This document shows positions 15,651 through 24,912 of a stretch of DNA of 64,000 bases, piece by piece. The notes below the pieces were generated by a model. The model worked only from the letters and a program-made list of their open reading frames with translations, searched no databases and was not told the origin of the DNA. The position numbers and the translations under genes are program-made. How positions within the stretch are numbered: the first letter of the stretch is position 1; every line of letters begins with the position of its first letter. This DNA is from Pedobacter sp. PF22-3 (GTDB taxonomy: Bacteria; Bacteroidota; Bacteroidia; Sphingobacteriales; Sphingobacteriaceae): the NCBI RefSeq assembly GCF_026239555.1, contig NZ_JAPIVP010000002.1, forward strand, positions 248,001 through 312,000, written 5' to 3'.

Positions 15651-16988
15651 ATGAATGGGATGGTCCTCATCATTGATGATGAAAAGAAAATTTGCAGTTT
15701 ACTTTCCAGGATTATAGAACTTGAAGGCTTTAAAACCTTACAAGCCAATACCGGAAAAGAAGGACTCAAACTTTTAAAAAGTAATGATGTAAGTATTGTC
15801 ATCAGCGATGTAAAGCTTCCAGATGTAAATGGCGTTGCGTTGGTTAAAGATATTAAGGCCATAAAACCTTACGTAGAAATTATTAACCTCACTGCCTACG
15901 GAACCATTGCTGATGGGGTTTTGGCCATTAAAAATGGCGCATTTGATTATCTTGTAAAAGGCGACGATAACGAAAAAATTATTCCGCTTTTGTACAAAGC
16001 AATGGACAAATCTAATCTGCAGCGCAGGGTTTCTGATCTCGAAAACAAAATCTCCAGGAAACATAGCTTTGATACCATTATCGGTCAATCTAAAACATTA
16101 AAAGAAGCTATTGATCTCGCAAAAAAAGTAAGCACAACCGATACCACGGTTTTGTTGCTTGGCGAAACCGGAACAGGAAAAGAAGTTTTCGCACAATCTA
16201 TTCATTATGAAAGCCTTAGGGCAACAAAACCATTCGTAGCGCTAAACTGTAGTGGTTTTAGTCCAGATTTATTGGAAAGCGAATTATTCGGATATAAAGC
16301 CGGAGCCTTTACAGGTGCCAATAAAGACAAAAAAGGGTTATTGGAAGAAGCCAATGGTGGCACGCTGCTGCTAGATGAAATTGGTGAGATGAACCTCGAT
16401 TTACAGGCAAAATTATTACGTGTTCTGGAAAGCCAGACTTTTATCAAAGTTGGCGATACCCAAACGCAACAGGTAAACGTTCGCATTTTAGCCGCCACCA
16501 ATAAAGATTTAAAAGCTGATGCATTATCAGGAAAATTCCGGTCAGATCTGTATTATCGCCTTTCTGTTTTCACCATTACTTTGCCCCCACTCCGCGAGCG
16601 TAAAGCCGATATTCCTGCACTGGCTGCCTACTACCTGAAAGAATTTGCCAATAAGGTGAATCGATCAGCACCAAAAATGGACGATAAAATTTTATCCATA
16701 TTGAGCAGTCATAGTTGGAAAGGAAATATCCGTGAGTTAAAAAACATCATTGAGCGTTTAGTTATTTTATCAGATGGCGATGTGTTAAGCGCAACGGCCC
16801 TCCCACCAGAATTCTTTGAATTTACCCCAATAGAAAACGATTATAACCTGCAACAAATAGAAAAACAGCACATTCAAAAGGTACTGATCCATACCAAAGG
16901 GAACAAAACAGAAACTTCCAGGTTATTGGGAATCGGTTTGACCACACTTTACCGAAAAATAGAAGAGTATCAGATTAGGGAGATTTGA
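15651..16988 (+). CDS. NtrC-type sigma-54-dependent response regulator
   Basis: A 445-residue protein with three domains. The receiver domain (about 3-118) has the acidic pair DD at residues 9-10 and phosphoacceptor Asp53 in ISDVKLPD. The AAA+ domain (about 140-370) has GETGTGKE (Walker A), GAFTGA (sigma-54 contact loop), GGTLLLDEIGE (Walker B) and an arginine-finger region. The C-terminal Fis-type helix-turn-helix (about 400-445) includes GNKTETSRLLGIGLTTLYRK. It should activate RpoN-dependent promoters after phosphorylation. No histidine kinase is next to it, so it is an orphan here. An alternative Met at residue 4 is possible. Confidence 0.93.
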   Translation: MNGMVLIIDDEKKICSLLSRIIELEGFKTLQANTGKEGLKLLKSNDVSIVISDVKLPDVNGVALVKDIKAIKPYVEIINLTAYGTIADGVLAIKNGAFDYLVKGDDNEKIIPLLYKAMDKSNLQRRVSDLENKISRKHSFDTIIGQSKTLKEAIDLAKKVSTTDTTVLLLGETGTGKEVFAQSIHYESLRATKPFVALNCSGFSPDLLESELFGYKAGAFTGANKDKKGLLEEANGGTLLLDEIGEMNLDLQAKLLRVLESQTFIKVGDTQTQQVNVRILAATNKDLKADALSGKFRSDLYYRLSVFTITLPPLRERKADIPALAAYYLKEFANKVNRSAPKMDDKILSILSSHSWKGNIRELKNIIERLVILSDGDVLSATALPPEFFEFTPIENDYNLQQIEKQHIQKVLIHTKGNKTETSRLLGIGLTTLYRKIEEYQIREI

Positions 16989-17161
16989 AGGATGGAAGGT
17001 TTATGATGCATAAACCTGGCCAGGCAATACGTGTAATGTATGATGTTATAATCTAATAGATACTATATTTAGCCGATAAGTGTTGAAAGGCTTAAAGTTG
17101 GAATGGTATAAGTTGCAATTTTCGTCTCACATCTCAGATCTAACGTCTCAGATCTCACATC

Positions 17162-17614
17162 CTAAGCGCCAAACCTGATCCACTTATCACCTTCATGCCC
17201 AAAAATAAAGGAACCCGGGTGCAGCATTTCTGCAATATCTTCTATCAGGGAAACAGCATTTTCGGCAGTCCGCTCACGTTCTACATCATCGTTCAATAAA
17301 ATAATGCGGTTGTTTTTTACGGCTGGCCAATCAGTATCCAATACCGAAGGCACTTCCCGCATTAAATCGTTAAGCGTTTTGCCCGGCTGATAATAAATGA
17401 TGAAAACAGCACTTAAAATATCGGCTTCTAACATGCCTCCTGCCAATGCAATTTCTTCTGACAACAAATAGCCTGGATAATTACCAGCATCTATACAGGC
17501 TACAGGCATTTTATCCATAAATTTAATCTTGTGCTCTACTAAATCTAAACGCTCCTGCAATTCTTCCTGTTTAGCTTCATCGAGGCCAATAAATAAATCG
17601 TTTAAAAAAGACAT
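17162..17614 (-). CDS. Uncharacterised protein resembling the C-lobe of TroA/BtuF-like binding proteins
   Basis: Start set at 17614 (MSFLNDLFIGLDEAKQEELQ); the frame runs up to 17707 but that part overlaps the divergent lipoprotein gene. The 150-residue product has no signal peptide. After a helical N-terminus, the part from VACIDAGNYPGYLLSEEIAL through TDWPAVKNNRIILLND to AEMLHPGSF resembles the second lobe of helical-backbone metal-receptor (TroA/BtuF-like) proteins, but the first lobe is absent. It is probably cytoplasmic. Function unknown. It is divergent from the binding lipoprotein gene with 46 bp between starts, so the two may share control. Confidence 0.7.
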   Translation of the reverse strand: MSFLNDLFIGLDEAKQEELQERLDLVEHKIKFMDKMPVACIDAGNYPGYLLSEEIALAGGMLEADILSAVFIIYYQPGKTLNDLMREVPSVLDTDWPAVKNNRIILLNDDVERERTAENAVSLIEDIAEMLHPGSFIFGHEGDKWIRFGA

Positions 17615-17660
17615 CTGCATTAAATTTATTAATTTGTGCAAAAATAACATTCCTGATCGC

Positions 17661-19295
17661 ATGAGAGGCTCATTTAAATATATATTTTGGTTTTTTTGTG
17701 TAATCATCTTCGTTTCATGTAAGGAAAAGGCTGATTATCGCGACAAAAAAGTATTCAATATCAATCTCGATCAGGGTTTAACTTCAATTGATCCGGCTTT
17801 TGCACGCAACCAGAATGCCATCTGGATGACCAACCAGATTTTTAATGGTTTAGTACAGATCGATTCATCGCTGCAAACCCTTCCCTGCATCGCCAAAAGT
17901 TGGCAGGTTTCGGAAGATGCACTTACTTATACTTTTAACCTGCGTAACGATGTTTACTTTCATGATGATCCCATCTTTAAAAACGGAAAAGGCAGGAAAG
18001 TAGTTGCGAGCGATTTTGTGTACAGTTTTTATCGGTTGATCGATCCTAAAGTGGCTTCATCAGGCGGGTGGATTTTTAGCGATAAGGTAAAGGATAAAAG
18101 CAATTTTACTGCGCTGAATGATTCGACTTTCCAGATTAAACTGGTGCGCCCTTTCCCACCCTTCATGAGTTTGCTCACCACCCAATATTGCTCTGTTGTA
18201 CCTAAAGAAGTGGTAGAACATTATGGGAAAGATTTCAGAAGTCATCCGGTGGGTACCGGCCCCTTTAGATTTAAATATTGGAAAGAAGGCGAAATACTGG
18301 TACTGTTAAAAAACGATCATTATTTTGAAAAAGATGCCAAAGGAAAGGCATTACCTTATCTTGATGCCGTAAAAGCCAGTTTCATTACCGATAAGCAGAG
18401 TGGTTTTATGAGTTTTTTGAAAAAGGATCTGGATTTTTACTATAATGTAGATGGCAGTTATCGCGATGATATCCTAACCAAAAGCGGAAAAATGACCTCA
18501 AAGTATAAAGGGAAATTTACGCTTACCAAAAGCCCTTACCTATGCACTGAATATGTTGGTATTTTGGTCGATACCAGTCTATCGATCGTGAAGAAATCGC
18601 CATTACGCTTAAAAAAAATCAGACAGGCTATTAATTATGCGATAGACCGCGACCGTTTGATTAAATACCTGAGAAATGGCATTGGTGTTTCGGCTACATC
18701 TGGTTTTATACCTAAAGGCATGCCCGGTTTCGATAGCCTGGCTGTTCGGGGATATGCCTACAACCCTAAACTTGCAGCCAAACTTTTAGCGGAAGCTGGT
18801 TTCCCGGAAGGTAAAGGGATGGAAGAGGTAACCTTAAATACCACTACCACTTATAAAGATCTGATCGAATTTATTCAGGGCCAGCTTACTGCCGTAGGTA
18901 TTAAAGTTAAAATTGACGTAAGCCCAAGCGCCAGTCTTCGGGATCTGATGTCGAAAAATAGCGTCAACTTTTTTCGTGGTTCCTGGCTGGCCGATTATGG
19001 AGATGGAGAGAATTTCCTTTCTATGTTCTACTCCAAAAACAAAGTGCCCTACGGACCAAATTATACCGCTTTCTACAATAAGGAATTTGATCAGCTGTTC
19101 GAGAAAAGTTACTATGAAACCGACAACGAAAAACGCTTTGAACTATACCGAAAAATGGACCAAATGGTAATGGATTATGCTCCGGTTGTTCCTTTATTCT
19201 ACGATCAATCGGTTGTAATGCTGCATAACAATATTAGTGGCTATTCTTTTAATCCGTTAAGCCTGATGATTTTAAAAAGGGTAAGAAAAATCTGA
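17661..19295 (+). CDS. Oligopeptide-type ABC substrate-binding lipoprotein (SBP_bac_5)
   Basis: The ATG at 17661 gives a lipoprotein signal MRGSFKYIFWFFCVIIFVSC with the lipobox Cys at residue 20. The mature part (544 residues in total) follows the DppA/OppA order: LTSIDPAFARNQ, AKSWQVSEDALTYTFNLRNDVYFHDD, VVASDFVYSFYRL, GTGPFRFKYWKEG, and C-terminal DYAPVVPLFYD. Family members bind peptides or nickel and deliver them to ABC permeases. No permease or ATPase gene is adjacent, which is common for this lipoprotein in Bacteroidota, so its partner is encoded elsewhere or it works alone. It is anchored to a membrane by its lipid. Confidence 0.88.
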   Translation: MRGSFKYIFWFFCVIIFVSCKEKADYRDKKVFNINLDQGLTSIDPAFARNQNAIWMTNQIFNGLVQIDSSLQTLPCIAKSWQVSEDALTYTFNLRNDVYFHDDPIFKNGKGRKVVASDFVYSFYRLIDPKVASSGGWIFSDKVKDKSNFTALNDSTFQIKLVRPFPPFMSLLTTQYCSVVPKEVVEHYGKDFRSHPVGTGPFRFKYWKEGEILVLLKNDHYFEKDAKGKALPYLDAVKASFITDKQSGFMSFLKKDLDFYYNVDGSYRDDILTKSGKMTSKYKGKFTLTKSPYLCTEYVGILVDTSLSIVKKSPLRLKKIRQAINYAIDRDRLIKYLRNGIGVSATSGFIPKGMPGFDSLAVRGYAYNPKLAAKLLAEAGFPEGKGMEEVTLNTTTTYKDLIEFIQGQLTAVGIKVKIDVSPSASLRDLMSKNSVNFFRGSWLADYGDGENFLSMFYSKNKVPYGPNYTAFYNKEFDQLFEKSYYETDNEKRFELYRKMDQMVMDYAPVVPLFYDQSVVMLHNNISGYSFNPLSLMILKRVRKI

Positions 19296-19401
19296 AAAAC
19301 AGACATTACTTTACCTTTTTTCTTCTAAAGCGTAACATTTGTTTGATTATAGAATAACGAGGCTTTATTGTTAATGGCAATAATTATCTTTAATTTTGAA
19401 T

Positions 19402-19605
19402 ATGGATGCATTAATTGTTTACCCTGAAAATAAAGAGCAGCTTACTGCTTTGAAAGCAGTGATAAAAGCGATGAAAATCACTTTTGAACAAAAAAGTGAG
19501 GTAATACCTCAACGGGTAAAAGATGGCATTAAAGAATCTTTGAAACAAGCCGATTCAGGCGATTTAACCCCCTACACAGGCATAAAGGATATGATTGGCA
19601 AATAA
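19402..19605 (+). CDS. Antitoxin of a RelE-type pair (DUF2683-like)
   Basis: Start taken at ATG 19402; an in-frame TTG two codons earlier is less likely. The 67-residue product MDALIVYPENKEQLTALKAV ... GIKDMIGK matches small Bacteroidota antitoxins that precede RelE/ParE-type toxins. It has a short N-terminal strand, a helical middle and a C-terminal tail likely to wrap the toxin. Its stop overlaps the toxin start by one base (TAATG). Because the toxin frame is broken, the antitoxin may now be functionless or act against related toxins elsewhere. Confidence 0.75.
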   Translation: MDALIVYPENKEQLTALKAVIKAMKITFEQKSEVIPQRVKDGIKESLKQADSGDLTPYTGIKDMIGK

Positions 19606-19899
19606 TGGCTTTAAATATTTTTTATACAAAAAGAGCAAAAGAAACCATTACTTCAGTTTATATTTTTATACAACAGAAATTTGGCGATCATGTAGCTGAT
19701 AAGTTTATCAAAAAAAACGGAAAAAACAATAAAATTAATTTCGGAACAACCATATATGTTTAAGGAATCCTCATTTGAGGTAAATGTTAGGATTGGTCTG
19801 ATTACAAAACAAACTTCAATCTTTTATCGTGTCAATAATAATTCTATTCACATCTTATTTTTTTGGAATAATCTGCAAGAGCCAATAGTATTTAAGTAA
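19605..19899 (+). pseudogene. RelE/ParE-family toxin, frameshifted in an A8 run
   Basis: The first frame gives MALNIFYTKRAKETITSVYI, then FIQQKFGDHVADKFIKK, and stops at 19760. Downstream in the +1 frame the expected rest follows without a stop: EKTIKLISEQPYMFKESSFE, VNVRIGLITKQTSIFYRV and HILFFWNNLQEPIVFK. Reading seven instead of eight A at 19710-19717 joins both parts into a normal toxin of about 97 residues. The break could be a true mutation, a phase-variable homopolymer, or a sequencing error. Polymerase slippage on A8 could still yield some full protein. RelE-type toxins cleave mRNA at the ribosome. Confidence 0.82.
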
Positions 19900-19914
19900 A
19901 TCTTAAACTAAAAA

Positions 19915-19939
19915 GCCTCCCGTTTTTTGATCGGGAGGC
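19915..19939 (-). terminator. Rho-independent terminator of the TonB-type barrel gene
   Basis: GCCTCCCG (19915-19922) pairs with CGGGAGGC (19932-19939); on the minus strand the stem is followed by TTTTT. It lies 24 bp beyond the stop at 19963. It could also end transcripts of the toxin pair from the other side, although the plus-strand T-tract is poor. Confidence 0.8.
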
Positions 19940-19962
19940 CTGAACTATTTACTTATATATTC

Positions 19963-22404
19963 TTATTGCTGCTGTTGTATTCCACCCATACCGCCTTGCT
20001 GCTGATCTTGCTTAACATCATCATTTTTAATCTTTTTCTTCTCTGTAAACTTAAGCTTACCGAATGAATAACTAAAGTTAATACCAAAAGAACGCAATGG
20101 ATAATAAATATTACTGCTTTGGTAAACAGTACCCAATGGATTGATTGAATTGTTTTCAGTTTTAATATGCAGGTCTTTGGTAAAAGGGTTTAAAGTGTTA
20201 ATACCAATACTTCCCTTTTTATTTAAGATATCCTTTTTAATTGATGCACCATAAAAATAGAAAGGATCTGTTTTACCCTGATAGGTTCTACGTGCTGAAG
20301 TGGCCACACCAAACAACTCGAAATTATAGCCTTTACCGAAACCGTAAGCCGAACGGCCAAAAATGCTATAGTTTAGAAATGTACCTGTACTAATATTGGT
20401 TGCATTGTTGGTTACCTCATAGGTATTAGCAGAAATATTACTCATCAAAGTCCATTTCGGTTTTGGATTGTAAGACCCAAAAAGGTTAACCCCATAAGTT
20501 TGCGCAGTACCTACATTGATAAAAGATGATAATACTTTAGTGATATTATTTTCAGTTATAGGTGATATCGAGCTTTCTATTACGCCACCGGTACGACGAT
20601 AAAAAACAGAAGCATTAATTACCGACCCTTTAACAAAAGTTGAATAACCCAATTCAAAATTCTGACTTAACTCTGGACTTAACTGCGGATTTCCCTGTTG
20701 AATATTAAATTGATCACTTTCGTTTCTGAATGGATTTAAATAATTTTCACTTGGTCTCTGCACCCTGCGGTTATAGCTAAATTTAACTGTTCCACCTTTC
20801 TTTAAAGTCTGAGAGACAATAAAGCTTGGGAATAAGTTAAAATAATCATTTTTTTCTGTACCGCTGGTTAGTGTATTAAAATCTATTTTAGTGTATTCAG
20901 CCCTTATACCACCTTTAAATTTAATTTTCTTGGTAATATCGAAACTGATTACTCCATAAGCTGCGGCTACATCCTGGTTATAATCAAAATCTCTATCTGA
21001 GGATCCATACTGGCTCTTTACATTACGGAAGATACCTTTGGCACCAACTTCTAAAATAGTCGATTTTGTAAATGGATAGGTATAATCTGTTTGTCCGGTA
21101 TATTCGTTGTTCTTAGCCGTATTATCGCTGGCTGTGAGCACACCATTAGGAAAAGCTGCCGAAGTTAACAGGTTGCTAAAGCTTGTAGGTGTACGTCCGG
21201 TAGAAAGCTGACCAGAAATTGTAAACTCCTCGCCTTCTTTTTTACTCGTTTTTTTGTAATCTACGTTCCAGTCCATATTGCTCCGTGTCATATCCATGTT
21301 GCTGATATTGGTAGCTGGCAAATTATTTATAATATAAGTAGCCGAACCTGGACCGCCGTTAGAGAAACGATTTAATTTAACATTTGTACTGATGTTGTTA
21401 TAGGCATTAAAATCATAATCCAAACCTAAACTTCCATTAAGTCCGTTGCGGCTCCATCTTGAGATTCCATCCTGAGAAATATTATTGAAACCACCTGCAT
21501 TTAACTGTGTGTTATTCACGATTACCACTCTCGAATCTTGTGCATAAGCGAAATTAGAACCCAAACTGGTGTTTACACTTAAACGGCCTGTTTTTGCAGT
21601 TAAATTAAATGCGCCATTATTTTGGCGGGTACCTGCAGAAGCATTAACACTCCCACTCACCCCCTGGGCATTTGATTTTTTAGTGATAATGTTGATGATA
21701 CCGCCAGAACCTTCTGCATCATATTTAGCTGATGGACTGGTAATTACTTCAACACTTTTAATCTGCTCGGCAGGGATCATTTTTAAGGCATCAGAAACAC
21801 TGGCAGCCATGGTACCAGAAGGTTTTCCATTGATCAAGACCCTCACAGCTGCACCACGGAGCTGAACATCACCATTGGCATCAACAGAGAGCATTGGCAC
21901 CTTCCGCATTACATCGGTTGCATCGCCACCGGCATTTGTTCCGTCAGCCTCTGCATTGTACACCATGCGGTCTACCTTATTTTCGATCATTGCTTTAGTA
22001 CCTTGCACCTGTACATCGGCCAAAGTATTTTCTGATCCAGAAATATAAATGGTACCTATATTATTATCAGGTTTAGAAGGTGTGGTGGTAACCAAAACAG
22101 ATTTTGTTTTATAGCCCATAAAACCGATCATCAGTTTATATGAATCAGGAGAAACATTCTGTAAGGTTAGTTTTCCTTTTTCGTCGGTTACACCACCATT
22201 TACTGATTTATTGTTTTTTACATTGATCAAAGAAACCGTTGCATAATCAATTGGCTTCTTAGTTAATGAATCGAGTATCGTGGCAGTAATCCTTCCGGTA
22301 ACGGCTGATTTTTGAGGCCCTCCACCAAGTCCGCCAGTAGGAAACTGGGCGTGTGCAGTAAAAAATATTCCAAGGATAAAAGTTAATAGTAAAAGTTTTT
22401 TCAT
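19963..22404 (-). CDS. TonB-dependent receptor-like outer membrane beta-barrel protein
   Basis: An 813-residue protein with signal peptide MKKLLLLTFILGIFFTAHA. A carboxypeptidase-regulatory-like domain follows (about 36-120: ITATILDSLTKKPIDYATVS, MIGFMGYKTKSVLV), then a plug domain (about 125-245; GDATDVMRKVPMLSVDANGD, VRVLINGKPSGT, SVEVITSPSAKYDAEGSGG) and a long beta-barrel. It is shorter than SusC proteins and has no SusD partner; it matches the 'outer membrane beta-barrel family' often linked to peptide, metal or siderophore uptake. The last 14 residues are rich in Gln and Gly (GGMGGIQQQQ), an odd tail for a barrel, which usually ends in an aromatic residue. Confidence 0.88.
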   Translation of the reverse strand: MKKLLLLTFILGIFFTAHAQFPTGGLGGGPQKSAVTGRITATILDSLTKKPIDYATVSLINVKNNKSVNGGVTDEKGKLTLQNVSPDSYKLMIGFMGYKTKSVLVTTTPSKPDNNIGTIYISGSENTLADVQVQGTKAMIENKVDRMVYNAEADGTNAGGDATDVMRKVPMLSVDANGDVQLRGAAVRVLINGKPSGTMAASVSDALKMIPAEQIKSVEVITSPSAKYDAEGSGGIINIITKKSNAQGVSGSVNASAGTRQNNGAFNLTAKTGRLSVNTSLGSNFAYAQDSRVVIVNNTQLNAGGFNNISQDGISRWSRNGLNGSLGLDYDFNAYNNISTNVKLNRFSNGGPGSATYIINNLPATNISNMDMTRSNMDWNVDYKKTSKKEGEEFTISGQLSTGRTPTSFSNLLTSAAFPNGVLTASDNTAKNNEYTGQTDYTYPFTKSTILEVGAKGIFRNVKSQYGSSDRDFDYNQDVAAAYGVISFDITKKIKFKGGIRAEYTKIDFNTLTSGTEKNDYFNLFPSFIVSQTLKKGGTVKFSYNRRVQRPSENYLNPFRNESDQFNIQQGNPQLSPELSQNFELGYSTFVKGSVINASVFYRRTGGVIESSISPITENNITKVLSSFINVGTAQTYGVNLFGSYNPKPKWTLMSNISANTYEVTNNATNISTGTFLNYSIFGRSAYGFGKGYNFELFGVATSARRTYQGKTDPFYFYGASIKKDILNKKGSIGINTLNPFTKDLHIKTENNSINPLGTVYQSSNIYYPLRSFGINFSYSFGKLKFTEKKKIKNDDVKQDQQQGGMGGIQQQQ

Positions 22405-22547
22405 TTCAAGAGTTTGTCTTTAGTAATTAGTCTGCGCAAATTGCATTTTGTTACAATAATACGCTATACTTTTTACACCAACTCTATTAATTAATCGGCA
22501 AACACCTAACTTTCATCGGTAAAAGACACTGGCAATGTAAAATGTAT

Positions 22548-22592
22548 AATGGAAGATGGGATTTTCACATTCTCCATCTTACATCTTCCATT
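22548..22592. repeat. 11-bp inverted repeat beyond the lipid cluster
   Basis: AATGGAAGATG (22548-22558) is perfectly complementary to CATCTTCCATT (22582-22592). The DNA between and around it is low-complexity, built from near copies of TTACATCTTCCATTTCACATC. It lies just after the last gene of the lipid cluster and may mark the transcript end. Confidence 0.55.
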
Positions 22593-22603
22593 TCACATCC
22601 TCC

Positions 22604-23842
22604 CTACCTCGAAATATTGTTAGGTCTGGAATAAACCATTTGCATGACATTAATATTCCGCATGGCAAAAGCGGCTTCGCAATAATTCAGGTAATAATTC
22701 CATTTGCGGATAAAGGTTTCATCAAAGCCCAGAGCTTTTACTTTATTGAGGTTTTTATTGAATTCAAGAAACCATAAATGAAGTGTACGGGCATAATCCA
22801 AACCCATATCTTTCAAATCAACCATGGTTAAATCGCCGGTTTCATTTATAGCTTTGTTTATGGCTGCTACCGAAGGTAAAAGCGAACCCGGAAAAATATG
22901 CTTCTGAATCCAGTCTACACCACTTCTCAATTTGTCATATCTACAATCGGGAGAGGTAATTACCTGAAAGGCAAAAATCCCGTCTGGTTTTAACAACTGC
23001 TGGCATTTTTCGAAATAGGTTTCTAAATATTGATGGCCTACGGCTTCAAGCATTTCGATGGATACGATTTTATCAAAAACACCTTCAATTTTGCGGTAAT
23101 CCTGGATAATAACCGAAACCTTATCGGCCAATCCTTCTGCGTTTACACGTTCCATAGCCAATTTTTGCTGTTCTTTAGAAATGGTAACCGAGGTAACTTT
23201 ACATCCATAATTTTTGGCCAAGAAAATCGCATTACCGCCCCAACCACTTCCAATTTCCAGCACATGGTCAGTTGCCTTAATCTTTAACTGCCTCGCCAGG
23301 CGATCGTATTTGGCGTATTGCGATTCTTCTAAACTTAAACCTTCAGGGTTGAAGTAACCACTTGAATAAGTCATGGTTTTATCCAGAAAAGTAGCAAAGA
23401 AATCATTGTTCAGATCGTAATGCTCAGATATATTTTTCTGAGATCCGGCCAAAGTATTAGCCCTGCGCACGTGGTAGATTTTGTTCACCCATTTAAAAAT
23501 ATTCAGCGCAATGGATTTCACCTTGCTCCCGGTAACCGAAGGCGCATTTTCAATATTAAGGATTACCCATTTAATAACGTTGGTAATATTTGTAGTATCC
23601 CACAAACCCGAGGTATAGCCTTCACCAAAACCAATATCACCATAAAGTGCAATGGATTTAAAAAAATCGGAATGGTTAACCTGAATATGTGCTTCAATTT
23701 TATGTTCACCGTTTCCAAAAATCACTGTTTCGCCGTTTGGCAATGAAAGTTCCAATTTCCCTAATGTCATTTTAGAAAGTGCGCTCAGCACAGCCCTTTC
23801 GAAAAAACCTTTTGATGTTTTGGTAGCGGTAAGCGTATTCAT
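22604..23842 (-). CDS. Cyclopropane-fatty-acid synthase-like SAM methyltransferase (long form)
   Basis: A 412-residue protein. The N-terminal substrate-binding region (about 25-130) has GEGYTSGLW at 73-81; then EHYDLNNDFF (140-149) and the SAM motif VLEIGSGWGG (194-203), all standard for CFA synthases. Two positions differ from the E. coli-type active site: the YSCAY segment reads YSSGY (159-163), losing the Cys, and the His of the bicarbonate site appears to be Gln in IFAFQVIT. The glutamate in SIEMLEAVG is kept. It may therefore add a methyl or methylene group rather than form a cyclopropane ring. It is the last gene of a seven-gene minus-strand lipid cluster, 10 bp after DUF1365. Confidence 0.87.
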   Translation of the reverse strand: MNTLTATKTSKGFFERAVLSALSKMTLGKLELSLPNGETVIFGNGEHKIEAHIQVNHSDFFKSIALYGDIGFGEGYTSGLWDTTNITNVIKWVILNIENAPSVTGSKVKSIALNIFKWVNKIYHVRRANTLAGSQKNISEHYDLNNDFFATFLDKTMTYSSGYFNPEGLSLEESQYAKYDRLARQLKIKATDHVLEIGSGWGGNAIFLAKNYGCKVTSVTISKEQQKLAMERVNAEGLADKVSVIIQDYRKIEGVFDKIVSIEMLEAVGHQYLETYFEKCQQLLKPDGIFAFQVITSPDCRYDKLRSGVDWIQKHIFPGSLLPSVAAINKAINETGDLTMVDLKDMGLDYARTLHLWFLEFNKNLNKVKALGFDETFIRKWNYYLNYCEAAFAMRNINVMQMVYSRPNNISR

Positions 23843-23852
23843 AATCTTTAAT

Positions 23853-24665
23853 CTATTTAACTTGTGGTTTATAGGGTTTATATACGTTGCGTTGCAACTC
23901 AGGGTTTTTGGCTTTTGGATGAAAAGGTATTTTTTTTATCCAAAGTTTAAGGGCCTGCCAGTGGATCATACCCATGATCTGCAACGGAATTAAGGGTATA
24001 GAAAAAAAATAGCGAAGTAAGGCAGCATTGGTTAATGGCTTTTTCTCTCCTATTAAAGTACTGATAAAAAAGCGATTGCCGTGCTTATCAATATCATCAA
24101 TTTTAATATCCAGTTTATTATCCGGCACTTTTAACTTAAAATCAAAAGAATCGTCGTGGTCAATAAACGGCGAAACATAAAAATATTTGGTAGTGATTTT
24201 TTTAAATATATCACCATGCAATTCATCTTTTCCAAAGAAAAAAAGTTTCATTTCCCGGTAGGTATTACTGATTTCGGCTACACAACATACCGGATTGCCC
24301 TGCTCATCAAAGCAATAATAAAAGGAAACGGGATTAAAATTATAACCCAGCACATTGAGGTTGGTAAGGAGTTTTATTTTAAGCCTGGCGCCATCAACGC
24401 CATGCTCTTTTAAATAATCTTCTAAATGCTGACGTGTATTTTTGGTTTTATCGGGATTTTCCTTTGGTAACTGAAGGTGTTCAGCATCGCGAAAAGAAAA
24501 GAGGTTAAATTTATTGCGGCTAAACCAGCGCAGTTTATTCGCAAGCAAATCCAACTCATCCAGATCGATGTAAAACATATACACGCTGTACCAAAAAGAA
24601 TGTTTTTTGGGCGCCAAGCGGTGGTGCATCACTTTTGCGGTGTAGATATTTGAGTTGATTTGCAT
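23853..24665 (-). CDS. DUF1365 domain protein
   Basis: A 270-residue protein matching DUF1365 along its whole length; typical stretches are NIYTAKVMHHRLAPKKHSFW at the start, LNVLGYNFNPVSFYYCFD (residues about 105-122) and FYVSPFIDHDDSFDFKL. DUF1365 proteins are found next to CFA-synthase-like methyltransferases and FAD amine-oxidase-like proteins in many bacteria, but no reaction has been settled. There is a hydrophobic segment near the C-terminus, so it may attach to the inner membrane where the lipid substrate is. It sits 10 bp before the long methyltransferase gene and is probably translated from the same mRNA. Confidence 0.88.
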   Translation of the reverse strand: MQINSNIYTAKVMHHRLAPKKHSFWYSVYMFYIDLDELDLLANKLRWFSRNKFNLFSFRDAEHLQLPKENPDKTKNTRQHLEDYLKEHGVDGARLKIKLLTNLNVLGYNFNPVSFYYCFDEQGNPVCCVAEISNTYREMKLFFFGKDELHGDIFKKITTKYFYVSPFIDHDDSFDFKLKVPDNKLDIKIDDIDKHGNRFFISTLIGEKKPLTNAALLRYFFSIPLIPLQIMGMIHWQALKLWIKKIPFHPKAKNPELQRNVYKPYKPQVK

Positions 24666-24717
24666 TAATATTACAATTTACAAAATTTTATTATTGATTT
24701 GTCACTCTTAATATATT

Positions 24718-24904
24718 GTCATTCTGAGCGCAGCGAAGAATCTTTATAAAAGATCCTTCATTGCATTCAGGATGACAAATTATGATAAACGATCCATCAT
24801 TCCCGTGCAGGCGGAAATCTTAATGCAATTTAGAAGCTGGGCTAAAAGCATTACGATTATCTTCGATGAGCACTGCGTGGTTCCCAATCAAGTTGGGAAT
24901 GACG
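24718..24904. repeat. Two adjacent GTCA...TGAC intergenic elements
   Basis: The first (24718-24776) runs from GTCATTCTGAG to TTCAGGATGAC with an internal AAGAATCTTTATAAAAGATCCTT hairpin region. The second (about 24795-24904) starts CATTCCCGTGCAGGCGG and ends AGTTGGGAATGACG. Both have complementary ends and fill the gap between DUF1365 and the FAD protein gene. They may attenuate or stabilise the polycistronic mRNA. Confidence 0.65.
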
Positions 24905-24912
24905 TAACTACG

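Noticed and set aside
19710..19720. Programmed -1 frameshift signal (A AAA AAC) in the RelE-type gene
   Set aside because: A -1 shift leads quickly to a stop; the downstream frame needs +1 (or loss of one A), so a classic -1 signal does not explain it.
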